Shown: positions 1 to 6,270 of the stretch, piece by piece
Position numbering within the stretch: the stretch's first letter is position 1
Layout: every line of letters begins with the position of its first letter
Assembly (NCBI GenBank): GCA_947447845.1
Contig: CANFNO010000178.1
Location: 1 to 6,270, forward strand
Reading direction: 5' to 3'
Length of the DNA stretch: 6,270 nucleotides
DNA from: Burkholderiales bacterium
Lineage (GTDB): Bacteria; Pseudomonadota; Gammaproteobacteria; Burkholderiales; Burkholderiaceae
The notes under the pieces: generated by a model
What the model was told of the DNA's origin: nothing
What the model saw: the letters and a program-made list of their open reading frames with translations, nothing else
Databases searched by the model: none
Position numbers and translations under genes: made by a program

Positions 1-7
1 TTCATCC

Positions 8-532
8 ATGACCAAAATCCGCCCTGCAACTGATGCTGACATAGCCGCCATCACCGCTATTTACGCCCACCATGTGATGCATGGAACCGGAACATTTGAA
101 ACCACACCGCCCGAAGAAATGGATATGGCAACTCGCCGGGCCGATGTTTTGGCGCGAGGCCTGCCCTATCTGGTTCTGGAAGAAGCCGGTGCTGTGGTGG
201 GTTTTGCCTATTGCAACTGGTTCAAACCCCGTCCAGCCTATCGTTTCTCTGCTGAAGACTCGATCTACCTGGCCGCCACAGCGGCAGGCAGGGGCCTGGG
301 CCGGTTGCTACTGACCGAATTGATGGCGCAGGCCGAGCGTTGTGGTGTGCGCCAAATGCTGGCCGTGATCGGGGACTCGAATAACAAAGGCTCCATTGGC
401 TTGCACCGCAGTTGCGGCTTTGAGCACACGGGTGTTTTGCGCAGCAGTGGCTGGAAATTCGAGCGCTGGCTAGACGTGGTGCTGATGCAGCGCAGCCTGG
501 GCCTGGGCGATAGCGCCGCACCGGCACAATGA
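8..532 (+). CDS. GNAT N-acetyltransferase, phosphinothricin/methionine-sulfoximine acetyltransferase type
   Basis: This 174-residue cytoplasmic enzyme probably transfers acetyl from acetyl-CoA to the amino group of a small amino-acid-like substrate. Close family members (Pat/Bar, YncA/MnaT) acetylate phosphinothricin, methionine sulfoximine or methionine sulfone. Visible family landmarks are IRPATDADIAAITAIYAHHV at residues 4-23, GTGTFETTPP near 26-35, the acetyl-CoA pyrophosphate loop GRGLGRLL at 94-101, and the C-terminal block GDSNNKGSIGLHRSCGF (122-138) followed by GWKFERWLDVVLMQR (148-162). Length is normal for the family. The ATG at 8 fits the conserved N-terminus; only seven bases precede it, so promoter and ribosome site cannot be judged. 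One oddity is that the first position of the acetyl-CoA loop, usually Gln or Arg, is Ala93. The next gene starts 4 bp after the stop, so the two are probably co-translated. Family assignment is firm; the substrate is inferred. Confidence 0.93.
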   Translation: MTKIRPATDADIAAITAIYAHHVMHGTGTFETTPPEEMDMATRRADVLARGLPYLVLEEAGAVVGFAYCNWFKPRPAYRFSAEDSIYLAATAAGRGLGRLLLTELMAQAERCGVRQMLAVIGDSNNKGSIGLHRSCGFEHTGVLRSSGWKFERWLDVVLMQRSLGLGDSAAPAQ

Positions 533-536
533 GACG

Positions 537-1010
537 ATGAAAAACAAAACCACCGCCGTTTGGCTCACTCTGATTCTGGGCCTCACAGGTTTACATAGAC
601 TCTATCTGTTCAAGCGCTTCGATGCCATTTCCTGGATGCTGCTGCTTCCAACGCTGATCGGAGCTTATGGCCTGCTGCGCGCACATCAAATAGGGATTGA
701 GGACCACATGAGCTGGTTGCTGATACCTTGGATCGGTTTGAGTGCAGCAGCGTCTTCACTCATGGCTATCGTGTATGGCCTGATGGAAACTGAAAAATGG
801 AATATCCGCTACAACCCGGGAAGCCCGCCGGAAGGCACCGCAGGCAGCTCCGGATGGTTGACCATTATTGGCGTAGTGATCGCCCTGATGCTTGGCGCCA
901 CGGTGCTGCTGTCCAGCTTGGCCTTCAGCCTTGAGCACTTTTTTGAATACCAGGCTCAAAGCGCGCCGGTGGCCTCTGCAGCCATAAACGCTAGAAAATC
1001 TGCAAACTAA
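537..1010 (+). CDS. small TM2-like integral membrane protein, function unknown
   Basis: This 157-residue protein has about four hydrophobic segments, near residues 7-26, 30-48, 58-81 and 106-131, so it should sit in the inner membrane. The N-terminal GLTGLHRLYLFKRF (15-28) resembles the TM2-domain signature, in which a Gly-x-x-Gly-x-His-x-x-Tyr turn lies at the end of the first helix. The family has no established biochemical role in bacteria. A polar, Gly/Pro-rich loop (about 93-106, NPGSPPEGTAGSSG) separates the third and fourth segments, and the C-terminal tail is Ala/Ser-rich. The ATG at 537 is 4 bp after the acetyltransferase stop, with only a weak GAG-type ribosome site inside that gene's end, which suggests translational coupling. 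Its last 20 bp overlap the end of the opposing phosphate permease gene. Coding is well supported by the hydrophobic pattern; function is not. Confidence 0.82.
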   Translation: MKNKTTAVWLTLILGLTGLHRLYLFKRFDAISWMLLLPTLIGAYGLLRAHQIGIEDHMSWLLIPWIGLSAAASSLMAIVYGLMETEKWNIRYNPGSPPEGTAGSSGWLTIIGVVIALMLGATVLLSSLAFSLEHFFEYQAQSAPVASAAINARKSAN

Positions 1011-2001
1011 CCCAATAGGCAATCGCAGCCACAAAAGCGCTGGCTGGAATCGTCAGCACCCAAGCCCAGACGATATTGCCAGCCACACCCCAGCGCACGG
1101 CACTAGCGCGTTGCGTGGAGCCAACGCCGACAATCGCACCGGTAATCGTGTGGGTGGTGGATACCGGTACGCCCAGAGCGGTAGCCAAAAACAAGGTCAT
1201 GGCGCCACCGGTTTCGGCGCAAAAGCCACCTACCGGCTTGAGCTTGGTGATCTTCTGGCCCATGGTTTTAACGATGCGCCAGCCACCAAACATGGTTCCT
1301 GCACCGATGGCCATGTAACAGCAGACGATTGTCCAAGTGGGCGGTGCGGCGTCGCTTGCTGATACGTAACCTGTGGCGATCAACATCATCCATATGATGC
1401 CAATCGTTTTTTGCGCGTCGTTACCACCATGGCCCAAACTGTAGGCACCGGCTGAAACCAACTGAAGGCGCCGGAACCATTTGTCGATGCGCGATGGACG
1501 CATGCGCCTGAACGTCCAAGCCACAGCCACCATCATCAAAGACCCTAGCAAATATCCCAGAAAAGGCGAAACAAAAATAAAAATCACAGTCTTCCAAATA
1601 CCGGCAGCAACCAGCGAACCAGCACCGGATTTGGCAATCACGGCACCCACGATGCCACCAATCAAGGCGTGCGACGAACTGCTTGGAATGCCGTAGTACC
1701 AAGTAATCACGTTCCAGCAAATGGCACCCACCAGGGCACCAAATACGACATGGGTATCCACCACACCAGGTTGCACAATTCCTTTACCCACAGTGGCCGC
1801 CACGCTTAGATGGAAAATGAAGATGGCCACGAAGTTGAAAAAAGCGGCGAACAAAATCGCCTGCCCGGGCTTCAATACACCGGTGGAAACCACCGTTGCG
1901 ATGGAGTTTGCCGCGTCATGAAATCCATTCATGAAGTCAAAAACAAAGGCCAGCGCGACCAGCATGACGACCACCCAGAGGGCTGCTTGTACATGTTCCA
2001 T
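991..2001 (-). CDS. pit: inorganic phosphate transporter, Pit family
   Basis: This is a low-affinity inner-membrane phosphate permease of the Pit family, which in bacteria usually imports metal-phosphate with protons. The protein is 336 residues from the chosen ATG, and both halves carry the family repeat motifs: GFHDAANSIAT (26-36) with PSSSSHALIGG (106-116), and GHGGNDAQKTIG (190-201) with PVSTTHTITGA (279-289). The remainder is strongly hydrophobic, with about ten membrane segments and a charged cytoplasmic loop near 165-180 (FRRMRPSRIDKWFRR). The frame extends six codons further to a TTG at 2019. I prefer the ATG at 2001 because MEHVQAALWVV matches the usual N-terminus and the TTG has no Shine-Dalgarno sequence upstream. 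The gene begins 21 bp after the DUF47 gene, and this order is the standard co-transcribed DUF47-Pit pair. Its 3' end overlaps the opposing membrane-protein gene. The choice between PitA and PitB type is not resolved. Confidence 0.96.
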   Translation of the reverse strand: MEHVQAALWVVVMLVALAFVFDFMNGFHDAANSIATVVSTGVLKPGQAILFAAFFNFVAIFIFHLSVAATVGKGIVQPGVVDTHVVFGALVGAICWNVITWYYGIPSSSSHALIGGIVGAVIAKSGAGSLVAAGIWKTVIFIFVSPFLGYLLGSLMMVAVAWTFRRMRPSRIDKWFRRLQLVSAGAYSLGHGGNDAQKTIGIIWMMLIATGYVSASDAAPPTWTIVCCYMAIGAGTMFGGWRIVKTMGQKITKLKPVGGFCAETGGAMTLFLATALGVPVSTTHTITGAIVGVGSTQRASAVRWGVAGNIVWAWVLTIPASAFVAAIAYWVSLQIF

Positions 2002-2022
2002 GTCCTGAATTCCGTCCAAGAA

Positions 2023-2670
2023 TCAGGAGTTTTCGAGGATGATGCCCTCGATCACGTTGGCTACGTCTTCGCATTTGTCGGTAATGGTCTCCAGCAATTC
2101 GTAAATTGCCTTCAGCTTGATTACTTCGCGCACGTCCGGCTCCTCGCGGAACAGTTTGCTCATCGCAGTGCGCATGACACGATCAGCATCCGACTCCAGA
2201 CGATCGATTTCTTCGCAGGTTTTGAGCGCTGCTTCCGCCGTAGCAGGTTCGGCAATATTGGCTAGCAACCGAACGGCATCGCGCAGACGCTCACAACACT
2301 TCACACTCAAGTCGGTCAGACGGACGATTTCTTCCGTCATGTGGCGCACGTCATAAAGCGCCATGGTCTCGGCCGAATCCTGAATCAGATCCGCCACATC
2401 GTCCATGGTGTTGATCAGCGAGTGGATTTGTTCACGGTCGATCGGCGTGATAAAGGTGATGTGAATCGCCTTGTTGCAATCGTGCGTGACGCGGTCAGCG
2501 GCGCGCTCAGCGTTATCCACTTCCTGGTTGTACTTTGCGCGTAGATCCAAGTCACCATAGTTGGCGACAAGTTTGGAAAAAGCCTGTGCCGCTTCAACAA
2601 TCCGATCAGCATGCTGGTTGAACATCTCAAAAAAATTGCCCTCGCGGGGCAAAAGCTTGCTGAACAACAT
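2023..2670 (-). CDS. DUF47/PhoU-like protein, probable Pit accessory protein
   Basis: This 215-residue, almost entirely helical cytoplasmic protein belongs to the DUF47 family (TIGR00153 type), distant relatives of the phosphate regulator PhoU. Family members are nearly always encoded beside a Pit permease and are thought to modulate its activity. The two-repeat structure shows as acidic helix motifs: EVDNAERAADRVTHDC (50-65) and DREQIHSLINTMDDVADLIQ (78-97) in the first half, then EEIDRLESDADRVMRTA (153-169) and ETITDKCEDVANVIEGI (194-210) in the second. The E/D-x-x-x-D pattern is what PhoU-like proteins use to bind metal. No membrane segment or signal peptide is visible. The start is well fixed by a GGAG ribosome site at 2677-2680, six bases before the ATG. 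The gene is first in a two-gene unit with the permease, 21 bp downstream. Its promoter should lie in the 112 bp between its start and the acnB terminator. Confidence 0.95.
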   Translation of the reverse strand: MLFSKLLPREGNFFEMFNQHADRIVEAAQAFSKLVANYGDLDLRAKYNQEVDNAERAADRVTHDCNKAIHITFITPIDREQIHSLINTMDDVADLIQDSAETMALYDVRHMTEEIVRLTDLSVKCCERLRDAVRLLANIAEPATAEAALKTCEEIDRLESDADRVMRTAMSKLFREEPDVREVIKLKAIYELLETITDKCEDVANVIEGIILENS

Positions 2671-2692
2671 GATGGACTCCTATTGATGTTAT

Positions 2693-2710
2693 GCGTCAAA
2701 AATATGACAC
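2693..2710 (-). promoter_or_regulatory. candidate Pho box (PhoB site)
   Basis: Read on the minus strand this is GTGTCATATTTTTGACGC. The first half matches the Pho-box half-site CTGTCAT at six of seven positions. The 4-bp A/T spacer fits, but the second half (TTGACGC) matches only partly. The site sits upstream of a phosphate-transport pair, which makes it attractive. However, it lies only about 12 bp from the ribosome site, leaving little room for a -10 element downstream as in activated Pho promoters. It could be a repression site or chance. Confidence 0.22.
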
Positions 2711-2716
2711 TTATGC

Positions 2717-2737
2717 GACGAAACGGAGTTTAACGTC
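2717..2737. repeat. imperfect inverted repeat upstream of DUF47
   Basis: The arms GACGAAAC (2717-2724) and GTTTAACGTC (2728-2737) pair across a GGA centre, with a two-base AA bulge in the right arm. The repeat lies about 50 bp upstream of the DUF47 start. It could be an operator or a small RNA hairpin; no known regulator site was recognised and it may be chance. Confidence 0.3.
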
Positions 2738-2778
2738 TCCCATGAGCCCTAACCGTTCGGAGGGAACCAATCACTACG

Positions 2779-2810
2779 AATAAAGCCCCGTGGCTTGCGC
2801 CACGGGGCTT
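2779..2810 (-). terminator. intrinsic terminator of acnB
   Basis: A perfect 12-bp stem pairs 2783-2794 with 2799-2810 around a 4-base loop; the arm is AAGCCCCGTGGC and its complement. On the minus strand the stem is followed by a short T-rich run (TTTATT), as expected for a rho-independent terminator. It begins 26 bp after the acnB stop codon, so it should end the acnB transcript and separate it from the DUF47-pit unit. The T tract is modest, but the stem is very stable. Confidence 0.85.
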
Positions 2811-2836
2811 CTTGATCTCGCTAAACAGGTAGCAAA

Positions 2837-5434
2837 TTAGGCGGCAACGCCATCCTTCACCGTGGCAGCAGAGTCGACGTAATCACTGATCTTGTCAAAG
2901 TTCAGGTACTGGTAAACCTTATCGCTGGCAGCTGTCAGTACACCCATATCGGCCAGGTACTCTTCCTTGGTCGGGATGCGACCCAGCTTCGAACAGATGG
3001 CAGCCAACTCGGCAGAACCCAAGTACACAAAACTGTTTTTGCCCAGACGATTCGGGAAGTTACGGGTGGAAGTGGAGAACACGACCGCCCCCTCCTTCAC
3101 CTGCGCCTGATTGCCCATGCACAGGCTGCAACCTGGCATTTCCATACGTGCACCTGCACCGCCCAGAATGCCGTAGTGGCCTTCGTCGCTGAGTTGCTTG
3201 GCATCCATCTTGGTGGGAGGTGCAATCCACAGCTTGACCGGGATGTCGCGCTTGCCTTCCATCAGCTTGGATGCGGCACGGAAGTGGCCAATGTTGGTCA
3301 TGCAAGAACCGATGAACACTTCATCAATCTTGGTGCCAGCCACTTCGGCCAATGTCTTCACGTCGTCCGGATCGTTGGGGCAAGCCAGGATCGGCTCGTG
3401 AATGTCAGCCAGGTCAATTTCGATAACCGCTGCGTAGTCCGCATCGGCGTCGCCCTTGAGCAACTGGGGATCCTTCAGCCAAGCCTCTTGGGCGGCAATG
3501 CGACGCGCCAAGGTGCGCGCATCGGAGTAGCCGTTGGCAATCATCCACTTCATCATGGTGATGTTGCTGTTGATGTATTCCTGGATGGGTTCTTTATTCA
3601 GGTGCACGGTGCAACCTGCAGCAGAGCGCTCGGCAGACGCATCAGACAACTCAAACGCTTGCTCAACCTTCAGGTCGGGCAGGCCTTCAATTTCGAGAAT
3701 ACGGCCGGAGAAGATGTTCTTCTTGCCCTTCTTCTCGACCGTCAACAGGCCAGCCTTGATGGCGTACAGCGGAATGGCGTTCACCAAGTCACGCAAAGTG
3801 ATGCCGTTTTGCATCTTGCCTTTGAAACGCACCAAGACGGACTCTGGCATATCCAGTGGCATCACGCCGGTAGCTGCGGCGAAAGCCACCAAGCCGGAGC
3901 CTGCGGGGAAGCTGATACCGATGGGGAAACGGGTGTGGCTATCGCCACCGGTGCCCACCGTGTCGGGCAACAACAGGCGGTTGAGCCAGCTATGAATCAC
4001 GCCATCGCCCGGACGCAGAGCGACGCCGCCACGGGTGCTGATGAATTCGGGCAGTTCGTGGTGCATCTTCACGTCCACGGGCTTGGGGTATGCCGCGGTG
4101 TGGCAGAAAGACTGCATCACCAGGTCGGCGCTGAAGCCGAGGCACGCCAAGTCTTTCAACTCGTCGCGGGTCATCGGGCCGGTAGTGTCTTGCGAGCCAA
4201 CCGAGGTCATTTTGGGTTCGCAGTAAGTACCGGGGCGCACGCCCTGACCTTCTGGCAGACCGCAGGCACGACCAACCATTTTTTGCGCCAGGCTGAAACC
4301 CTTCTTGGTATCCACCGGGTTTTGCGGCAAACGGAACAGGGTAGAAGGTGCCAGGCCCAGGGCTTCGCGGGCCTTGGAAGTCAAACCACGGCCGATGATC
4401 AATGGGATACGGCCACCGGCACGCACTTCGTCAAACAGCACATCGCTCTTGACCTGGAAGGAAGCGATTTCCTTGCCATCTTTGAAGGCCTTGCCTTCGT
4501 ACGGGCGCAGTTCAACCACATCGCCCATATTCATGGAGTTCACATCCAACTCGATGGGCAATGCACCGGCATCTTCCATCGTGTTGTAGAAGATCGGGGC
4601 AATCTTGTTGCCCAGGCAAACGCCACCAAAACGCTTGTTGGGAACAAAAGGAATGTCTTCGCCGGTGAACCACAGCACGGAGTTGGTTGCCGACTTGCGG
4701 CTGGAACCGGTACCGACTACGTCACCCACATACGCCACCAGATTGCCACGGGCACGCAGGTCTTCGATGAACTTTACTGGACCGCGCTTGCCGTCTTCTT
4801 CGGGCGTGATGCCGTCACGTTTGTTCTTCAGCATGGCCAGTGCATGCAACGGGATGTCGGGGCGGCTCCAGGCGTCGGGCGCAGGAGACAAGTCGTCGGT
4901 ATTGGTTTCGCCAGTCACCTTGAGGATGGACACGGTGATGGACTTTGGAACTTCGGGACGGCTGGTGAACCACTCCGCATCAGCCCAGCTTTGCAGCACG
5001 GCCTTGGCGAAAGCGTTGCCCTTGTCGGCCTTTTCCTTGACGTCATGGAATTGGTCAAACATGAGCAAAGTCTTCTTCAGCGCTTCAGCCGCTTGGGACG
5101 CAACCACAGCGTCGTCCAGCAGATCAACCAATGGGCTGATGTTGTAACCGCCGAGCATGGTGCCCAACAGTTCGGTGGCGCGTTCGCGGCTGATCAGCGC
5201 GCACTTTTCCGTACCGTGCGCCACCGCAGCGAGGTAGCTTGCCTTGACCTTGGCAGCGTCGTCCACACCGGCAGGAACGCGGTGGGTAATCAGGTCAACC
5301 AGAGTAGCCTCTTCGCCTGCGGGCGGGGCCTTCAGGAGTTCAATCAATTCGCCCGTTTGCTTGGCCGACAGCGGCAGCGGGGGAATACCCAGGGCGGCAC
5401 GTTCGGCCACATGATCACGGTAAGACTTCAACAT
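2837..5434 (-). CDS. acnB: aconitate hydratase B (bifunctional aconitase / 2-methylisocitrate dehydratase)
   Basis: AcnB interconverts citrate and isocitrate through cis-aconitate in the TCA cycle and also hydrates 2-methyl-cis-aconitate in the methylcitrate cycle. It is a cytoplasmic [4Fe-4S] enzyme. At 865 residues it equals the E. coli protein. The order is typical of the B type: an N-terminal HEAT-like helical domain (about 1-160), the swivelling domain (about 165-370, with [19 protein letters not shown] at 175-193 and [16 protein letters not shown] at 237-252), then the three-part catalytic core. Cluster ligands are Cys711 in [14 protein letters not shown] and Cys769 and Cys772 in [13 protein letters not shown]. 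Other active-site landmarks are SQDTTGP (414-420), GGDSHTR (496-502) and the substrate-binding arginines 791 and 796 in STRNFPNR. The ATG is preceded by GGAG at 5441-5444 with six-base spacing. It follows the predicted exported protein by 40 bp and ends before a strong terminator. No missing key residue was seen. Confidence 0.99.
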   Translation of the reverse strand: MLKSYRDHVAERAALGIPPLPLSAKQTGELIELLKAPPAGEEATLVDLITHRVPAGVDDAAKVKASYLAAVAHGTEKCALISRERATELLGTMLGGYNISPLVDLLDDAVVASQAAEALKKTLLMFDQFHDVKEKADKGNAFAKAVLQSWADAEWFTSRPEVPKSITVSILKVTGETNTDDLSPAPDAWSRPDIPLHALAMLKNKRDGITPEEDGKRGPVKFIEDLRARGNLVAYVGDVVGTGSSRKSATNSVLWFTGEDIPFVPNKRFGGVCLGNKIAPIFYNTMEDAGALPIELDVNSMNMGDVVELRPYEGKAFKDGKEIASFQVKSDVLFDEVRAGGRIPLIIGRGLTSKAREALGLAPSTLFRLPQNPVDTKKGFSLAQKMVGRACGLPEGQGVRPGTYCEPKMTSVGSQDTTGPMTRDELKDLACLGFSADLVMQSFCHTAAYPKPVDVKMHHELPEFISTRGGVALRPGDGVIHSWLNRLLLPDTVGTGGDSHTRFPIGISFPAGSGLVAFAAATGVMPLDMPESVLVRFKGKMQNGITLRDLVNAIPLYAIKAGLLTVEKKGKKNIFSGRILEIEGLPDLKVEQAFELSDASAERSAAGCTVHLNKEPIQEYINSNITMMKWMIANGYSDARTLARRIAAQEAWLKDPQLLKGDADADYAAVIEIDLADIHEPILACPNDPDDVKTLAEVAGTKIDEVFIGSCMTNIGHFRAASKLMEGKRDIPVKLWIAPPTKMDAKQLSDEGHYGILGGAGARMEMPGCSLCMGNQAQVKEGAVVFSTSTRNFPNRLGKNSFVYLGSAELAAICSKLGRIPTKEEYLADMGVLTAASDKVYQYLNFDKISDYVDSAATVKDGVAA

Positions 5435-5474
5435 ACTTCACTCCTTCATTGATAACTAAAACGATTCGATAAAA

Positions 5475-6080
5475 CTAGTTGGCAGCTTTTTCCACTGCAA
5501 TGGAAATCTCTTGTTCAGGGGCAAGACCGGCCTGGGCTACATCCTTGAACCGCACCGGCGCATCAAGCAAGCTTGGTGCCGGGCTACGAATAAGTTCTTT
5601 GGCAACGATCAACTGGTCAGCGCTTGCGCAGTCATCAGCCAGTCGCCGACCCAGTTTCTGACTCATCAACATGGACTTGTTGGAAAGTTGAAGCCAGACT
5701 ACACCGGCAGCGGAGTCTTCCAGGCGAATGGCTCCGGTCAAGGTGGGCACCGGCACCATGGAATACTTTTGCCGACCCAGTTCCAAAATAAAACGGCCAG
5801 GACCACGCGCATCGGGTTTTACGCTGATATGTGCAGCCAATTCACAGGGCATTTTTCCCAGCACCACGCGATCGGCGATGGCCATTTGTTCGGGCGAGAG
5901 TTCGGGAAGAACTAACACCTTGGGTGCCGACAATCTTTTCTTGCCCTGGGCACCCGAACTCGCTGCAACAACTTTGCTGATAGATTCAGCCGATTTGCCA
6001 GTCTGTGCAGCCGCAAATTGCCCGATACCAGTCAAAAAAACGACCAGTACGACAAGCAAAGAAAGTGGAAGTTTCAGCAT
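5475..6080 (-). CDS. predicted exported protein of unknown function upstream of acnB
   Basis: I do not recognise this 201-residue protein. It begins with a clear Sec-type signal peptide: LK at 2-3, a hydrophobic core from about 4 to 19, and a likely cleavage site after AAA at 23-25, before Gln26. The mature part has a low-complexity Ser/Ala/Lys-rich stretch (about 29-50), then a region that looks folded. Two cysteines, Cys79 (GKMPCELA) and Cys151 (ADDCASAD), are the only ones and could form a disulfide in the periplasm. No lipobox, transmembrane anchor or catalytic motif is visible. The ATG at 6080 has AAGG about nine bases upstream. The gene lies 15 bp after the end of an upstream gene and 40 bp before acnB on the same strand, suggesting co-transcription. 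Coding is supported by the signal peptide and tight spacing; a function cannot be given. Confidence 0.82.
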   Translation of the reverse strand: MLKLPLSLLVVLVVFLTGIGQFAAAQTGKSAESISKVVAASSGAQGKKRLSAPKVLVLPELSPEQMAIADRVVLGKMPCELAAHISVKPDARGPGRFILELGRQKYSMVPVPTLTGAIRLEDSAAGVVWLQLSNKSMLMSQKLGRRLADDCASADQLIVAKELIRSPAPSLLDAPVRFKDVAQAGLAPEQEISIAVEKAAN

Positions 6081-6095
6081 GGTGATTCGCCTTTG

Positions 6096-6270
6096 CTAAT
6101 GCAAGGATGTTGAAAAATAACCATGCATTTCCACAGGAAGCGTACACCCCGTCTGATGCGCCCGCTCCAGCACCTGCCAAAAATACCTATAGCTAGCGCG
6201 GTCATGAAGCTTGCCTTGCACTGAAATGGGGGCCCACTCTTGGCGTGCCGCTTCCATCACAATGGTGCAA
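6096..6270 (-). CDS. 3' end of an unrecognised gene running off the right edge
   Basis: An open minus-strand frame enters from beyond the window and ends at a TAG at 6098-6096, giving 57 complete codons. The visible C-terminus contains IVMEAARQEWAPISV, then LHDRASYRYFWQVLERA, and ends MHGYFSTSLH. It reads like a soluble globular protein, with charged and aromatic residues and no membrane segment. The other two minus-strand frames are unattractive here: one has an early stop and the other gives an Ala/Gly-rich shadow peptide. The stop lies 15 bp before the start of the exported-protein gene, consistent with a shared transcript. I cannot name the family from this fragment. The true start and length lie outside the window. 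Confidence 0.65.
   Translation of the reverse strand, partial: CTIVMEAARQEWAPISVQGKLHDRASYRYFWQVLERAHQTGCTLPVEMHGYFSTSLH

Larger units (their letters stand above)
2671..2782 (-). promoter_or_regulatory. control region of the DUF47-pit unit
   Basis: This 112-bp gap between the acnB terminator and the DUF47 start must carry the promoter of the phosphate-transport pair if the terminator works. I could not find a convincing sigma-70 -35/-10 pair with normal spacing; the best -10-like hexamers (CATATT, CATAAC) have no good partner. A Pho-box-like element and an imperfect inverted repeat lie within it and are listed separately. The ribosome site GGAG (2677-2680) sits at its downstream end. The assignment rests mainly on position. 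Confidence 0.5.

Noticed and set aside
932..960. Inverted repeat TTGAGC / GCTCAA near the end of the small membrane-protein gene, as a possible pit terminator
   Set aside because: The loop is 17 bases and no T-rich tail follows the stem in the pit direction; it lies within coding sequence.
1026..1046. Inverted repeat CAGCCA / TGGCTG just past the end of the small membrane-protein gene, as a possible terminator
   Set aside because: The loop is nine bases, the stem is only six, and no T tract follows on either strand. It lies inside pit coding sequence (Ala-rich codons), which explains it.
2002..2019. TTG start giving a six-residue longer Pit protein
   Set aside because: There is no Shine-Dalgarno sequence upstream of the TTG, and the ATG at 2001 gives the usual Pit N-terminus.
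1810..2265. A 151-codon plus-strand frame across the DUF47-pit junction
   Set aside because: It lies antisense to two strongly supported genes and has no recognisable domain or ribosome site.
2691..2783. A 30-codon plus-strand frame (ATG at 2691, TAA at 2781-2783) ending right at the hairpin, like a leader peptide with attenuator
   Set aside because: There is no ribosome site before the ATG, the peptide shows no run of regulatory codons, and no plus-strand gene follows for it to control. The hairpin is better explained as the acnB terminator.
3176..5452. A 758-codon open frame on the plus strand, antisense to acnB
   Set aside because: It is in exact codon register with acnB on the opposite strand, where stops arise only from the sense codons TTA, CTA and TCA. 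These are rare in this well-biased gene, which explains the long open frame. The translation has no recognisable domain and is His/Gln-rich shadow sequence.
5986..6180. A 64-codon minus-strand frame spanning the start of the exported-protein gene
   Set aside because: It overlaps the signal-peptide gene and the upstream partial gene in a different frame, begins with an Ala/Gly-rich run and lacks a ribosome site. It is a shadow.

Overview
The window looks like ordinary chromosomal DNA from a betaproteobacterium, most likely order Burkholderiales and probably a Comamonadaceae-type organism. This is judged by eye from the protein flavour (AcnB, the DUF47-Pit pair, the type of acetyltransferase) and the moderately GC-rich coding sequence, not from a database search. 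There is no sign of mobile elements, CRISPR, tRNA or rRNA genes, or phage genes. I found no convincing new biological system.

Layout, left to right. Two plus-strand genes lie at the left: a GNAT acetyltransferase of the phosphinothricin/methionine-sulfoximine type (8-532), then, 4 bp on, a small TM2-like membrane protein (537-1010). The second gene runs convergently into the 3' end of a minus-strand phosphate-transport pair and overlaps it by 20 bp. Read in its own direction, that pair is a DUF47/PhoU-like protein (2670 to 2023) followed by a Pit-family phosphate permease (2001 to 991). A 166-bp gap (2671-2836) holds the control region of the pair and a strong hairpin terminator that closes the next unit. 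That unit, also minus strand, reads from the right edge: the 3' end of an unrecognised gene (beyond 6270 to 6096), a 201-residue predicted exported protein of unknown function (6080 to 5475), and acnB, aconitase B (5434 to 2837). Spacings of 15 and 40 bp suggest these three may be co-transcribed.

How the genes work together. DUF47 and Pit form a known low-affinity phosphate uptake pair, the DUF47 protein probably modulating the permease. AcnB is a TCA-cycle and methylcitrate-cycle enzyme with all its expected cluster and substrate residues. The most interesting unknown is the predicted exported protein just upstream of acnB; nothing in its sequence explains why it should be linked to aconitase. 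No gene-free stretch exceeds 300 bp.
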